In this document: positions 42,555 through 51,371 of the stretch, one piece after another
How the letters are laid out: every line of letters begins with the position of its first letter
Numbering within the stretch: the stretch's first letter is position 1
Origin: Carboxylicivirga sp. M1479
Lineage (GTDB): Bacteria; Bacteroidota; Bacteroidia; Bacteroidales; Marinilabiliaceae
Direction of reading: 5' to 3'
NCBI RefSeq assembly: GCF_007097485.1
Contig: NZ_VKDE01000024.1
Span: forward strand, 1 to 64,000
DNA length: 64,000 nucleotides
Made by a program: the position numbers and the translations under genes
The notes under the pieces: generated by a model
Seen by the model: only the letters and a program-made list of their open reading frames with translations
Told to the model about the DNA's origin: nothing
The model's database searches: none

Positions 42555-43817
42555 ATGAAAGTATTCAAATTTGGAGGTGCCTCTGTTAAAGACGCTGCTG
42601 GAGTGAAGAATCTGGCAAAAATAGTGGAACAACACGATGACAGTTTAATGGTTGTAGTTTCGGCTATGGGTAAAACAACCAATGCAATGGAGGCCTTGGT
42701 TGAGGCTTACATGATGCGTGATTTATCATTAGTAAGTGAGCGTTTTGGAACTGTGATGGATTATCACATACAAATATCGGAGGCTTTATTCGATGGTGGT
42801 GTCAGCTGTATTTCTGAATTATTAAGTCTGTTGGAAGACAAGCTAAAGACTGAGCCTTCTCTTAATTACGATTTTGAATACGATCAGATTGTGCCTTTTG
42901 GGGAGCTATTGAGTACAACTATTGTGAGTGCTTATTTAAATGTGGTAGGGTATACTAACGAGTGGATTGATATACGAAAATATATTCGTACCGATGACTG
43001 TTACCGAAGTGCGAATGTTAACTGGGATTTAACAGCTCATTTACTGAAGAGTGAGATTGAATTTTCGCAGAAGCAGGTATTTGTAAGCCAGGGGTTTATT
43101 GGCTCAACTGAAAATAACTTGACCACCACATTGGGTAGGGAGGGGTCTGACTACACTGGAGCCATTTTAGCACACGTGTTAGAGGCCGAGTACCTGGCCA
43201 TTTGGAAAGATGTACCAGGTGTACTAAATGCCGACCCACGCTGGTATCCAAAGGCAACTAAGGTTAAGGAGCTATCTTACTGGGAAGCCATTGAGCTGAC
43301 TTATTATGGAGCACAAGTGATACATCCCAAAACATTAAAGCCTTTACAAAATGCGCAAATACCATTACTGGTAAAGTCTTTTGTGGATGCATCGGAGCCA
43401 GGTACGATAATTAAAAGTAGCGAGCAGCACGAATATTTGGGTCCTATTTATGTTCTAAAGCAAGATCAGGTTTTGATATCGGTGTCGCCCAAGGACTTCT
43501 CATTCATTATTGAAGAGAGCTTAAGTGTTATTTTTCAAATATTCTCGAAGCACCGTATTAGTTTAAATCTGATGCAGACTTCGGCACTTAATTTATCGGT
43601 TTGTGTTGATGACTCCAATAGGCTGGAGGCTGCTATTGCTGATTTACAGCAGCAGTTTGTTGTTAGGTATAATGTGGATTTGGAATTGTTAACCATTCGC
43701 CATTACACCAATGAGTCAATTGATAAGATGTTATGTAATAAAGAAGTGATTGATTCACAAGTGAGTCGTAAAACGGCTCGTTATGTGCTCAAAAAGACCG
43801 AATGGCTGTTTGATTAA
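42555..43817 (+). CDS. lysC: Monofunctional aspartate kinase
   Basis: 420 residues. The N-terminal amino-acid-kinase domain has 'KVFKFGGASVKDAAGVKNLA' (K-F-G-G nucleotide loop), 'MVVVSAMGKTTNAM', 'LGREGSDYTGAILAHVLEA' and 'WKDVPGVLNADPR'. The C-terminal ACT-type regulatory region (about 300-420) holds 'ISVSPKDFSFI' and 'SLNLMQTSALNLSVCVDD'. It phosphorylates aspartate for Lys/Thr/Met synthesis. No homoserine dehydrogenase domain is fused. The leader is occupied by an R1 repeat with a strong palindrome. Confidence 0.93.
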   Translation: MKVFKFGGASVKDAAGVKNLAKIVEQHDDSLMVVVSAMGKTTNAMEALVEAYMMRDLSLVSERFGTVMDYHIQISEALFDGGVSCISELLSLLEDKLKTEPSLNYDFEYDQIVPFGELLSTTIVSAYLNVVGYTNEWIDIRKYIRTDDCYRSANVNWDLTAHLLKSEIEFSQKQVFVSQGFIGSTENNLTTTLGREGSDYTGAILAHVLEAEYLAIWKDVPGVLNADPRWYPKATKVKELSYWEAIELTYYGAQVIHPKTLKPLQNAQIPLLVKSFVDASEPGTIIKSSEQHEYLGPIYVLKQDQVLISVSPKDFSFIIEESLSVIFQIFSKHRISLNLMQTSALNLSVCVDDSNRLEAAIADLQQQFVVRYNVDLELLTIRHYTNESIDKMLCNKEVIDSQVSRKTARYVLKKTEWLFD

Positions 43818-43822
43818 ACAAA

Positions 43823-43848
43823 TATCCCCCACTGATAAATGGGGGATA
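43823..43848. terminator. Hairpin after lysC
   Basis: TATCCCCCA (43823-43831) and TGGGGGATA (43840-43848) form a perfect 9-bp stem with an 8-nt loop, 6 bp after the lysC stop. No immediate T-run. The arm ATGGGGGATA is repeated at about 43889-43898. Confidence 0.6.
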
Positions 43849-43911
43849 GTATGATGTTTTGAATGATTGATAGTTTGCTTAATCCAAGATGGGGGATAAG
43901 CACCTGATTCT

Positions 43912-44418
43912 CTAGTTCATTTTGACATAAAAAGCCGCCTTATAACCTCTTAGTTCGCCAGTGTCTGACAAAAATTCGTAAGCCAAAAGTATGGCTTGTA
44001 CTTTTTTAGTCATGCGCACCTGCTGATCGTCAAAATACCAGGTTTCCCAAAATTGTAACTTGCCCACCTTTTCACGACTAAAGTCTTCCTGCTCCTCAAT
44101 AGCCCTAACCTCAGAAACAGATAACTCGGTATGTGTGTCATAATTGTAGGCTTTTGCTTTACGCTCGTAAACGGCTTCAAACAGTTCATCAACCAACTGG
44201 CTTCTTTGTAATTGACTCAGGCATTGTTCTGTCCATGTGTCGTTGGGGTTGGTGTTTTTTATCAACACCGGATAAATAATGGTGTCGGCCAAACAAATGC
44301 CTGCTGTTTCGTTGGTGATTGTCTGCTTTGAAGCATCGCGATTTTGACAAGCTTGCAGTGTCAATAGAAAACACATTGCTCCAAGGGTAATGTGTTTTAA
44401 GTGTTTTAATTTCTTCAT
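43912..44418 (-). CDS. Lipoprotein, weakly GldN-like
   Basis: 168 residues from the ATG at 44418, which begins a signal peptide with the lipobox LQAC (a Met 7 codons upstream would overlap pyrC). The mature part holds 'LVDELFEAVYERKAKAYNYD' and 'VGKLQFWETWYFDDQQVRMTKKV'. The helix-turn-'AYNYD' followed by an ETWYFD strand recalls the gliding/type IX secretion protein GldN, but the protein is much shorter and I give this as a hint only. It follows pyrC closely and is probably cotranscribed with it. Confidence 0.55.
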   Translation of the reverse strand: MKKLKHLKHITLGAMCFLLTLQACQNRDASKQTITNETAGICLADTIIYPVLIKNTNPNDTWTEQCLSQLQRSQLVDELFEAVYERKAKAYNYDTHTELSVSEVRAIEEQEDFSREKVGKLQFWETWYFDDQQVRMTKKVQAILLAYEFLSDTGELRGYKAAFYVKMN

Positions 44419-44428
44419 TCGTAGTTTA

Positions 44429-45766
44429 TTATCTTTCAAAAGTAAGACGCTCTCCTCTTAAGTTGGTATCTACCTTATCGTTGGCATAGGCTTGCTGCCC
44501 GTTAACAATGGTTTGCTCTACTTTATGCGAGAAAGTAGTGCCCTCAAATGGCGACCAACCGCATTTGTAAAGAATGTTTTCAGGTTTTACTTCCCAGCTC
44601 TCGTTCGGATTAACCAATACCAAATCGGCTTTATAACCTTCGCGAATGTACCCGCGCTTTTCTATTTGAAACAGAATGGCAGGATTGTGGCACATTTTTT
44701 CAACCACTAACTCATAAGTGAAAATACCTTGTTTTACCATCTCCAGCATCGAAACTAAAGCATGTTGAACCAACGGTCCGCCCGAGGGAGCGCTAAAATA
44801 TTTGTTATTCTTTTCTTCAATGGTGTGTGGAGCATGATCGGTAGCTACCACATCAAGGTTGCCATTATTTAAACCTTTGCGTAAAGCATTACGATCGCTC
44901 TCAGCTTTTACTGCCGGATTCCACTTGATGCGTGATCCATATTTGTCGTAATCAGCATCGCTAAACCAAAGGTGGTGTACACATACTTCGCCAGTCACCT
45001 TTTTGTCTTTCAAAGGCATGTCTTTATCCAGTAGATCCAGTTCTTCGGCCGAGCTAAGATGCAAAATGTGTAGTTTGGCACCGTGCTTACGCGCTAATTC
45101 CGATGCTTTTTTAGATGACTTATAACAAGCTTCGGCCGAACGAATCACCGGATGGTATTTGAACGGCATGTCTTCGCCAAACTTATTTTTGTAAATGGTG
45201 GTGTTCTCTTGTATGGTTGCTTCGTCTTCGCAGTGAGTGGCAATAATAGTCGGGCACTCGGAGAAAATACGTCCCAATACCTCTTCTTTATCAACTAGCA
45301 TATTACCTGTTGATGAACCCATAAAAACCTTTACCCCACATACTTTTTTAGGGTCAGTTTTTAGTATTTCATCAATGTTATCGTTGGTGGCACCCAGGTA
45401 AAACGAGTAATTGGCCGGAGATACTTTAGCAGCCATCTTGTATTTTTCTTCCAAAACCTCCTGCGTGGTGGCCTGTGGTTTGGTATTGGGCATTTCCATA
45501 AAAGAAGTGATGCCGCCTGCAACCGCCGCACGCGATTCACTTTCGATATTGGCCTTATGGGTTAAGCCTGGCTCGCGAAAATGAACCTGGTCATCAATGG
45601 CACCAGGAAGTAATAATAAACCAGTGGCATCAATTGTTTTATCAGCATTAGGTAGTTCGTTGCCTGTAATGATTTGTTTGATCAAGTCATTTTCAACAAG
45701 AACACTTCCAACTTCTTTAGTGCCCTCATTAATGATGGTGGCATTTTTTATTAATAGCGTAGACAT
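44429..45766 (-). CDS. pyrC: Dihydroorotase
   Basis: 445 residues of the amidohydrolase fold. Motifs: 'PGAIDDQVHFREPGLTHKAN' (metal site; the first His of the usual HxH is Gln here), 'GVKVFMGSSTGN' with the Lys expected to be carboxylated, 'ATHCEDEAT', 'LHILHLSSAEEL' and 'VVATDHAPHT' with the catalytic Asp. It closes carbamoyl-aspartate to dihydroorotate in pyrimidine synthesis. The order glycosyltransferase-pyrC-lipoprotein on one strand suggests an operon. Confidence 0.92.
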   Translation of the reverse strand: MSTLLIKNATIINEGTKEVGSVLVENDLIKQIITGNELPNADKTIDATGLLLLPGAIDDQVHFREPGLTHKANIESESRAAVAGGITSFMEMPNTKPQATTQEVLEEKYKMAAKVSPANYSFYLGATNDNIDEILKTDPKKVCGVKVFMGSSTGNMLVDKEEVLGRIFSECPTIIATHCEDEATIQENTTIYKNKFGEDMPFKYHPVIRSAEACYKSSKKASELARKHGAKLHILHLSSAEELDLLDKDMPLKDKKVTGEVCVHHLWFSDADYDKYGSRIKWNPAVKAESDRNALRKGLNNGNLDVVATDHAPHTIEEKNNKYFSAPSGGPLVQHALVSMLEMVKQGIFTYELVVEKMCHNPAILFQIEKRGYIREGYKADLVLVNPNESWEVKPENILYKCGWSPFEGTTFSHKVEQTIVNGQQAYANDKVDTNLRGERLTFER

Positions 45767-45836
45767 ATTCTAAAAGTTATTAGTGAAAAGCATATTATTA
45801 ACAGCAAACTACCTGGCAAAGTTCACATTATTGCCA

Positions 45837-46580
45837 CTAAACGTCAACTCTCTTATAGGATTTAAACCAACTGTATATTTTCATTTTCATTACACCCCAA
45901 ATGGCTTCGTTAAAAATACCACCACTCATTTTGGAGGTGCCTTGGGTACGATCGGTAAACACAATGGGTACTTCAGCTATTTCAAAGCCAAATTTCCAAG
46001 CTGTAAACTTCATCTCTATTTGAAAGGCATAGCCTATAAATTTTATTTTATCCAGCTCAATGGTTCTCAATACTTTTTGACTGTAGCATTTAAAGCCAGC
46101 CGTTGTATCCATAATCTTCATGCCAGTAATAAAACGCACATATACCGATGCGAAGTACGACATAAGAACGCGACCCATTGGCCAATTAACCACATTAACA
46201 CCTGATACATAGCGAGAACCTACGGCCATGTCGGCACCTTTAAGGCAGGCATCGTGCAAGCTTATTAAATCCTTGGGAGGATGTGAAAAATCGGCATCCA
46301 TCTCAAAAATATAATCGTACTGACGTTCTAAAGCCCATTTAAAACCAGAAATATAAGCAGTGCCCAATCCCAGTTTACCCTTGCGTTCGAGTATGTGCAA
46401 GCTGTTGGGGTAGTCATTCATTAAGCGCTTTACAATGTCGGCTGTTCCATCGGGCGAGTTGTCTTCTACAATCAAAATTTCAAAGGCTCGAGGCAGGTCA
46501 AAAACAGCTTTAATAATGGCTTCGATGTTTTCTTTTTCGTTGTATGTGGGTATGATAACCAGATTGCGCGTGTTCTCCAT
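45837..46580 (-). CDS. Polyprenol-phosphate mannose synthase-like family 2 glycosyltransferase
   Basis: 247 residues, no C-terminal membrane helices. GT2 motifs: 'VIIPTYNEKENIEAIIKAV', 'ILIVEDNSPDGTADIV', DxD-like 'FEMDADFSHPP', then 'VGSRYVSGVNVVNWPMGRVL' and 'DTTAGFKCYSQKVL', which match DPM1-type enzymes. It transfers mannose (or another hexose) from a nucleotide sugar to polyprenyl phosphate for periplasmic glycosylation. Start 70 bp upstream of pyrC. Confidence 0.87.
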   Translation of the reverse strand: MENTRNLVIIPTYNEKENIEAIIKAVFDLPRAFEILIVEDNSPDGTADIVKRLMNDYPNSLHILERKGKLGLGTAYISGFKWALERQYDYIFEMDADFSHPPKDLISLHDACLKGADMAVGSRYVSGVNVVNWPMGRVLMSYFASVYVRFITGMKIMDTTAGFKCYSQKVLRTIELDKIKFIGYAFQIEMKFTAWKFGFEIAEVPIVFTDRTQGTSKMSGGIFNEAIWGVMKMKIYSWFKSYKRVDV

Positions 46581-46758
46581 ATATGGTTTGCCAAATAAGG
46601 GGTGTGAGCCCGTTTAAATTCCTTTTGTTTTCAAAAGCCTAAAGATAATAAGAATTTTACTTGTTGCTCGGTAGTTCGCACCAGGAAGAGTGCTATAGGT
46701 GTTTTTTTGACTTACTACATGCACACAATTATTTACCAAATATACCATATCCTTTAGC

Positions 46759-46766
46759 TACCTTTG
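46759..46766 (+). promoter_or_regulatory. -7 element TACCTTTG directly upstream of the helicase start
   Basis: TACCTTTG is an exact TAnnTTTG match ending 5 bp before the ATG at 46772. Transcription would start at or within a base or two of the start codon, so the mRNA would be leaderless or nearly so. This also favours 46772 over the upstream in-frame ATG at 46661. Confidence 0.65.
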
Positions 46767-46771
46767 TGCCC

Positions 46772-48097
46772 ATGCAACAATTAAGTAAATCAATTCAGGT
46801 AGCATTACGTCAGCTTAATATTCATGCGCTGAATGAGATGCAGGAGAATACCATTGCCAGTGTTAACAGTGGCGAAGATGTGGTTTTGTTATCGCCAACC
46901 GGTTCGGGTAAAACATTGGCATTTTTGTTACCACTTATTGAACAATTAGATAGGGGTAGTAAGGATGTACAGCTATTGGTGTTGGCACCTGCCCGTGAGC
47001 TGGCTCTGCAAATTGAGCAGGTTTTTAAAAGTTTACGTACCGGATATAAGGTTAATTGTTGCTACGGAGGACATTCGGTACGTACTGAAATTAATAACCT
47101 AAAGCACCCACCAGCTGTGTTGATTGGTACGCCGGGACGTGTGGCCGATCATCTGCGTCGCGAGTCCTTTGATCCATCCAACATTCGTTTTTTGGTTTTG
47201 GATGAGTTTGATAAAGCCCTTGATTTGGGTTTTCAAAAAGAAATGAAAGAAATCATCCGTGAATTAAAGCAAGTTAATCAGCGGGTGTTAACATCTGCCA
47301 CCTCAATGGATGAAATACCATCATTCACAGGCTTGAAGCATCCCGAGGAGTTGAACTTTATTGAAGATGCTGTGAAGCCGCCCAAACTTTCCCTTAAGGG
47401 AGTAAGGGCCGAGGGACGTGATAAATTGGATGTGTTTGTTCGTTTGATCAGTCATCTGGGCAATGTACCCATGTTGGCTTTTGTCAATCATCGCGAAGCA
47501 GCCGATCGTATTAGTAGTCATTTGAGTAATCAGGGGGTTGAGCATGATGTGTTTCATGGTGGTATGAAGCAGGAGGAGCGTGAACGCTCGTTATTGAAAT
47601 TCAGAAACGGAAGTCATCATTTACTTATTACTACTGATTTGGCATCACGCGGGTTAGATATACCTGAGATAGAATGTGTGATGCACTACCATTTACCATC
47701 TAAGGAGGATGCCTATATACACCGTAACGGACGAACGGCACGTATGCATGCCGAAGGTACGGCCTATTTAATTATGGCCGAGGATGAGGATGTGCCTGAA
47801 TATATTAACGATGAAGTGCATTTTGATGAAGTGCCAGACGACTTGCCTTTGCCTGCTTTGCCCCAGTGGCAAACCATTTACATTGGTAGTGGTAAAAAGG
47901 ATAAAATTAATAAGGTTGATATCGTAGGCTTGTTCCTTAAAAAAGGGCAATTGCAAAAGGATGATTTGGGACTGATTAATGTGTTGGATCGTGCTGCATT
48001 TGTGGCTGTTCGCCGAAGCAAAGTGCAGCAGGTGCTTAAAGTTCTTAAAAACGAGAAAATTAAGGGTAAAAAGCTGAAGATGGAAGTGTCTAACTAA
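46772..48097 (+). CDS. DEAD-box-family RNA helicase with DEFD motif
   Basis: 441 residues from 46772. Motifs in order: Q-motif region 'NIHALNEMQENTIA', motif I 'SPTGSGKTLAF', Ia 'APARELALQIEQ', Ib 'TPGRVADHL', motif II 'VLDEFDKALD' (DEFD, not DEAD), motif III 'TSATS', and the second RecA domain 'LLITTDLASRGLDIPE' and 'YIHRNGRTARMHAEG'. The C-terminal extension is basic and ends in 'KGKKLKMEVSN'. It is an ATP-dependent RNA unwinding protein, possibly in ribosome assembly or RNA decay. The DEFD motif keeps both acidic residues, so it is probably active. Confidence 0.9.
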   Translation: MQQLSKSIQVALRQLNIHALNEMQENTIASVNSGEDVVLLSPTGSGKTLAFLLPLIEQLDRGSKDVQLLVLAPARELALQIEQVFKSLRTGYKVNCCYGGHSVRTEINNLKHPPAVLIGTPGRVADHLRRESFDPSNIRFLVLDEFDKALDLGFQKEMKEIIRELKQVNQRVLTSATSMDEIPSFTGLKHPEELNFIEDAVKPPKLSLKGVRAEGRDKLDVFVRLISHLGNVPMLAFVNHREAADRISSHLSNQGVEHDVFHGGMKQEERERSLLKFRNGSHHLLITTDLASRGLDIPEIECVMHYHLPSKEDAYIHRNGRTARMHAEGTAYLIMAEDEDVPEYINDEVHFDEVPDDLPLPALPQWQTIYIGSGKKDKINKVDIVGLFLKKGQLQKDDLGLINVLDRAAFVAVRRSKVQQVLKVLKNEKIKGKKLKMEVSN

Positions 48098-48127
48098 TGT
48101 TTGGGTGCATGCTTAGAATACTAATAT

Positions 48128-48157
48128 GATGGTCGTGTTTTAACATGGCCATTTTAA
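48128..48157 (+). terminator. Terminator of the helicase gene
   Basis: ATGGTCGTGT (48128-48137) pairs with ACATGGCCAT (48143-48152) with two wobble pairs, followed by TTTTAATTTTATT, 30 bp after the stop codon. Confidence 0.65.
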
Positions 48158-48217
48158 TTTTATTCCTCCTTTTACTGATGCTGCATTAGCTAAAGCCAAG
48201 TGTAAGGGTGGCGGCTA

Positions 48218-48862
48218 TTATTTTATTTCAGCACCCTCGTAAACAAAATTGCCACCAATTCCCATTTGTGCTTTCTTAAACATAGCTGTGGCCACTTCGT
48301 TGGCCTGTATGGGTTTGTACTTTCTAAGCCTACCTTTTAATAGCGGGTTGAAAAGGGGCATGATAAGTTCCGATGCTTTCTCTCCAAAGCGGAATTCGTT
48401 GCGCTTACCCAGTAATAACGATGGTCTGAAAATGTGCGTTGCCGGCAGTTGTAAAGCACTAATCGCATCCTCCATCTGGCCTTTGGTTTGTAAATAAAAA
48501 TTAGAGGTGTTAATGCTGGCTCCCACAGAGCTGACTACCGAAAACTGCTGACCACCATTGTTTTTACACCACTCGGCTAATTGCACTACATACGTATAAT
48601 CTACTTTTGTAAAGGCTTCTTTGCTGCCGGCTGCTTTAATGGTAGTACCTAAACAGCAATACACGTCATCTATGGCTTCTTCAATTTTTAATTGCTCTAT
48701 CAGTTCAAAATCAATTGTTACCTCTTCCAGCTTCGAATGCTGAAGAGCCAGTGGCCGCCTCACCAAAGCATATACTTTTTGGTAAGTGTTGCTGTTCAAA
48801 AGAATTTGTAAGAGCGACTGGCCAATAAGACCTGTGCTGCCTGCTATAAGTGCTGTTTTCAT
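48218..48862 (-). CDS. NAD(P)-binding oxidoreductase (HTATIP2-like, atypical SDR)
   Basis: 214 residues from the ATG at 48862, chosen because it puts the Rossmann motif at the usual place ('MKTALIAGSTGLIGQSLLQI', GxTGxxG); an ATG 7 codons upstream is possible. Further family features: 'VYALVRRPL', 'DVYCCLGTTIKAAGSKEAF', 'QFSVVSSVGASINTSNFYL' and 'THIFRPSLLLGKR'. It binds NAD(P)H. The reaction is unknown. Confidence 0.83.
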   Translation of the reverse strand: MKTALIAGSTGLIGQSLLQILLNSNTYQKVYALVRRPLALQHSKLEEVTIDFELIEQLKIEEAIDDVYCCLGTTIKAAGSKEAFTKVDYTYVVQLAEWCKNNGGQQFSVVSSVGASINTSNFYLQTKGQMEDAISALQLPATHIFRPSLLLGKRNEFRFGEKASELIMPLFNPLLKGRLRKYKPIQANEVATAMFKKAQMGIGGNFVYEGAEIK

Positions 48863-48989
48863 CTGTTTTAATACTAGTATCAAGATTCAAGTATCAAGAC
48901 ACAAGACTGATTTACAGAATATAAATAAAGGTTCTTTAATCATAGTCCTGCGTGTTTATAGCTTAATCATGATGGTTTTATATGTCTAA

Positions 48990-49094
48990 AATTTGTATTC
49001 ATTGGCCACTATTTGTCCCGATTTATCGGGATGGAACTCGCCAAAATTAATCATGCTCCTGTGTAAGAAGCTGTTCTCATGGCTCGTTTCATAT
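48990..49094 (+). repeat. Dispersed repeat family R1, copy 3
   Basis: Almost identical to 137-245 in the core (TCCCGATTTATCGGGA at 49016-49031 followed by TGGAACTCGCCAAA). It is intergenic between two leftward genes. Confidence 0.8.
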
Positions 49095-49196
49095 TTGCAA
49101 GGTAGTGTAAAAAAATACCGGATGAACTCTTATTTAATTAGATATCCATCCGGTGAAACGTTTTATTTCTTATGAGTCGTGATCAACCTGGGTACT

Positions 49197-51254
49197 TTAC
49201 CAGTCTAATCCGTACTGATCGCTAATGTCTAATGCAGGCATTGGTCCATCTAATGGCTTTAAGTCTTTTACATACCAGTCCATCCAATTAATCTGACGGT
49301 ACAGCACATCAATGCGCCCTACTTGCTTGCGGTTGCCGTGTCCTTCGCCCGGATATTGTACCAGCCTAACTGCAGGGTGGTCGTTCATTTTCATGCGTCG
49401 ATACAGTTCCAGACTTTGTGATGGGTGAATCCGCGGATCGGCTGCACCACCATAAATTAATGTGGCCGTTTTACTCTTATGAGCATGGTAAATAGGGCTT
49501 TGTTTAAGATTCATTTCCCATTGTTCTTCCAAAGACTCGCCACTATGCACGTGCAGCTCTTCGTAGGCAATGTCAGTGGTTCCTTTTTTACTAATTACAT
49601 TGGTAATACCCACAAACACAGCAGCTGCCTTAATGTAATTAGTATAATAGGTAGCAAACCAAGCCGAAGCATATCCGCCATAGGAGCCACCGGCCATACC
49701 TACTCTGTTTCTATCGGCGCCATAGTTTTCAATTAGGTATTCAATACCATCGGCCAAGTCGTCAAATTCCTTACCTGCAGGGTCTTCAAAACCATGCATG
49801 GCAAAATCAACGCCATAACCTGTACTGGCACGATAGTTAAAGTACACAGCTAAATACCCTTTGCCTGCCATTATCTGGCCTGGTGTTGAATAGCCAGTTA
49901 GCCACCCGTTGGAATGATGTGATTCTGGTCCGCCATGTACATATACCATCAAGGGGTACTTTTCGCCCTGTTTGTAACCGACAGGTTTCATCAATAAACC
50001 CTCTATTTTTAAACCATCGCGCGCTTCAAAACTAATCAACTCCTGTTCGCCAAGGGCTGTTGTCATTAACTCTGGGTTAAGGTGTGTAAACTTTGATAGT
50101 TTGCCCTTGCCATTCCATGTGTAAATGTTCGACATGTCTTTGGGAGTACTTCCGCTAAAGGCAAATGATTTGAAATTAGATGAGACTACAGGACTGCTAA
50201 ATATAACACCTGAAGTTTTTGAGTCCAGAATAAGCTTTCGTTGCTTGGTGGTAATATCTACTGCAAATAATTTGGGGTTAACACCTTCGTGGGCTAAATA
50301 CACCAGTTCCTTATTGTTTTTCCATCCCGACCAGTTGATGTGTCCTTTATATTTGTTCGGTGTTAAGTTGGTAATGCTTCCATCGGCAATAGTTACTTTA
50401 TATACCTGGCTAACGGCATGGTCGTGTAAATCAAAAGCGCCTGTATAGCTTAAGTGTATGCCATCAGGACTAAAGCTATAATTGCCTAGTTTACCCACGT
50501 TTTTAAGCACTTGCTTTACATTCATATTGACTAAGTCATAAATATGAATCTTCCTAAACATGTATTTCTGATCGATCAGCTTGAGAGCCGTGGATGTATA
50601 GGCTAATTGCTCTCCTTTGGTATCAAATTTAAAGTCCCAAATATTTACACCTTCGGTAATTTGTTTAACGGCGCTTTGTTTGAAGTCATCATCCAACTCA
50701 ACTAAGAAGAGGTTATCGTTTTTAATGTTCTCTTCAAAAAAGATGAAGTCGTAACCACGCTTTTTAAGCTCTTTCTCTTCGGTTGTGGTAGGTGTAGTTG
50801 ATGTGTAAGCAAAGCCTTTGCCGTTCGGATGCCAGGCAAATGAATTGATACTACTGGCACTTTCTGTGGCCTGACTGGCTTTGCCTCCGCTTGCAGGGCG
50901 AACAAAGATCTGGTAACCATTGTCAGTTTTCTTCTTAAAAGCAAGTATTTTACCATCAGGACTCCATTGTGGCGCACTTACTTTTTCTTCTTCATTAAAT
51001 AGGTGCGTGCTTTTGTAGGTTTTTAAATTGGCAACCATATACGAAACGTGCGAACCACCCGGTGCTTCGTTGGGGGTGCGTGGCGTGTAAATGGTATATA
51101 ATACTTGTTGTCCATCGGGGTGCATTTGTACTGCCCTGGTCGATTTAAGATTGAGCAGCTTCTCAGGACTTAGTGTATTCTGCGCATGTATTATTCCAAT
51201 GCTGGACGTGATAAATAAAGCCAATAGCAGGTAGGCTTTTATAAATGTTTTCAT
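49197..51254 (-). CDS. S9-family prolyl oligopeptidase-type peptidase
   Basis: 685 residues with a signal peptide (ending 'SIGIIHAQ'). The N-terminal beta-propeller (about 30-400) has WD40/TolB-like strands ('APQWSPDGKILAFKKKTDNG'). The C-terminal alpha/beta hydrolase (about 420-660) carries the triad: Ser in 'GMAGGSYGGYASAW', Asp in 'IYGGAADPRIHPSQS' and His in 'YPGEGHGNRK'. It is a periplasmic exo- or oligopeptidase, acting on dipeptides or acyl-peptides. It appears to be monocistronic. Confidence 0.9.
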   Translation of the reverse strand: MKTFIKAYLLLALFITSSIGIIHAQNTLSPEKLLNLKSTRAVQMHPDGQQVLYTIYTPRTPNEAPGGSHVSYMVANLKTYKSTHLFNEEEKVSAPQWSPDGKILAFKKKTDNGYQIFVRPASGGKASQATESASSINSFAWHPNGKGFAYTSTTPTTTEEKELKKRGYDFIFFEENIKNDNLFLVELDDDFKQSAVKQITEGVNIWDFKFDTKGEQLAYTSTALKLIDQKYMFRKIHIYDLVNMNVKQVLKNVGKLGNYSFSPDGIHLSYTGAFDLHDHAVSQVYKVTIADGSITNLTPNKYKGHINWSGWKNNKELVYLAHEGVNPKLFAVDITTKQRKLILDSKTSGVIFSSPVVSSNFKSFAFSGSTPKDMSNIYTWNGKGKLSKFTHLNPELMTTALGEQELISFEARDGLKIEGLLMKPVGYKQGEKYPLMVYVHGGPESHHSNGWLTGYSTPGQIMAGKGYLAVYFNYRASTGYGVDFAMHGFEDPAGKEFDDLADGIEYLIENYGADRNRVGMAGGSYGGYASAWFATYYTNYIKAAAVFVGITNVISKKGTTDIAYEELHVHSGESLEEQWEMNLKQSPIYHAHKSKTATLIYGGAADPRIHPSQSLELYRRMKMNDHPAVRLVQYPGEGHGNRKQVGRIDVLYRQINWMDWYVKDLKPLDGPMPALDISDQYGLDW

Positions 51255-51371
51255 AATTGTATTGTTTGATTATGGAATAAAGATAAAAAGAAAGTGAGTG
51301 AATTGTTCTTATTTAGTTGCTACGATTATTAAGAGTATCAAAAATAAGCTAGTTTCGTACAAAAAAAAGAT

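Noticed and set aside
45783-46205. 140-codon frame antisense to the glycosyltransferase
   Set aside because: It mirrors codon use of the well-supported GT2 gene on the other strand and has no domain of its own.
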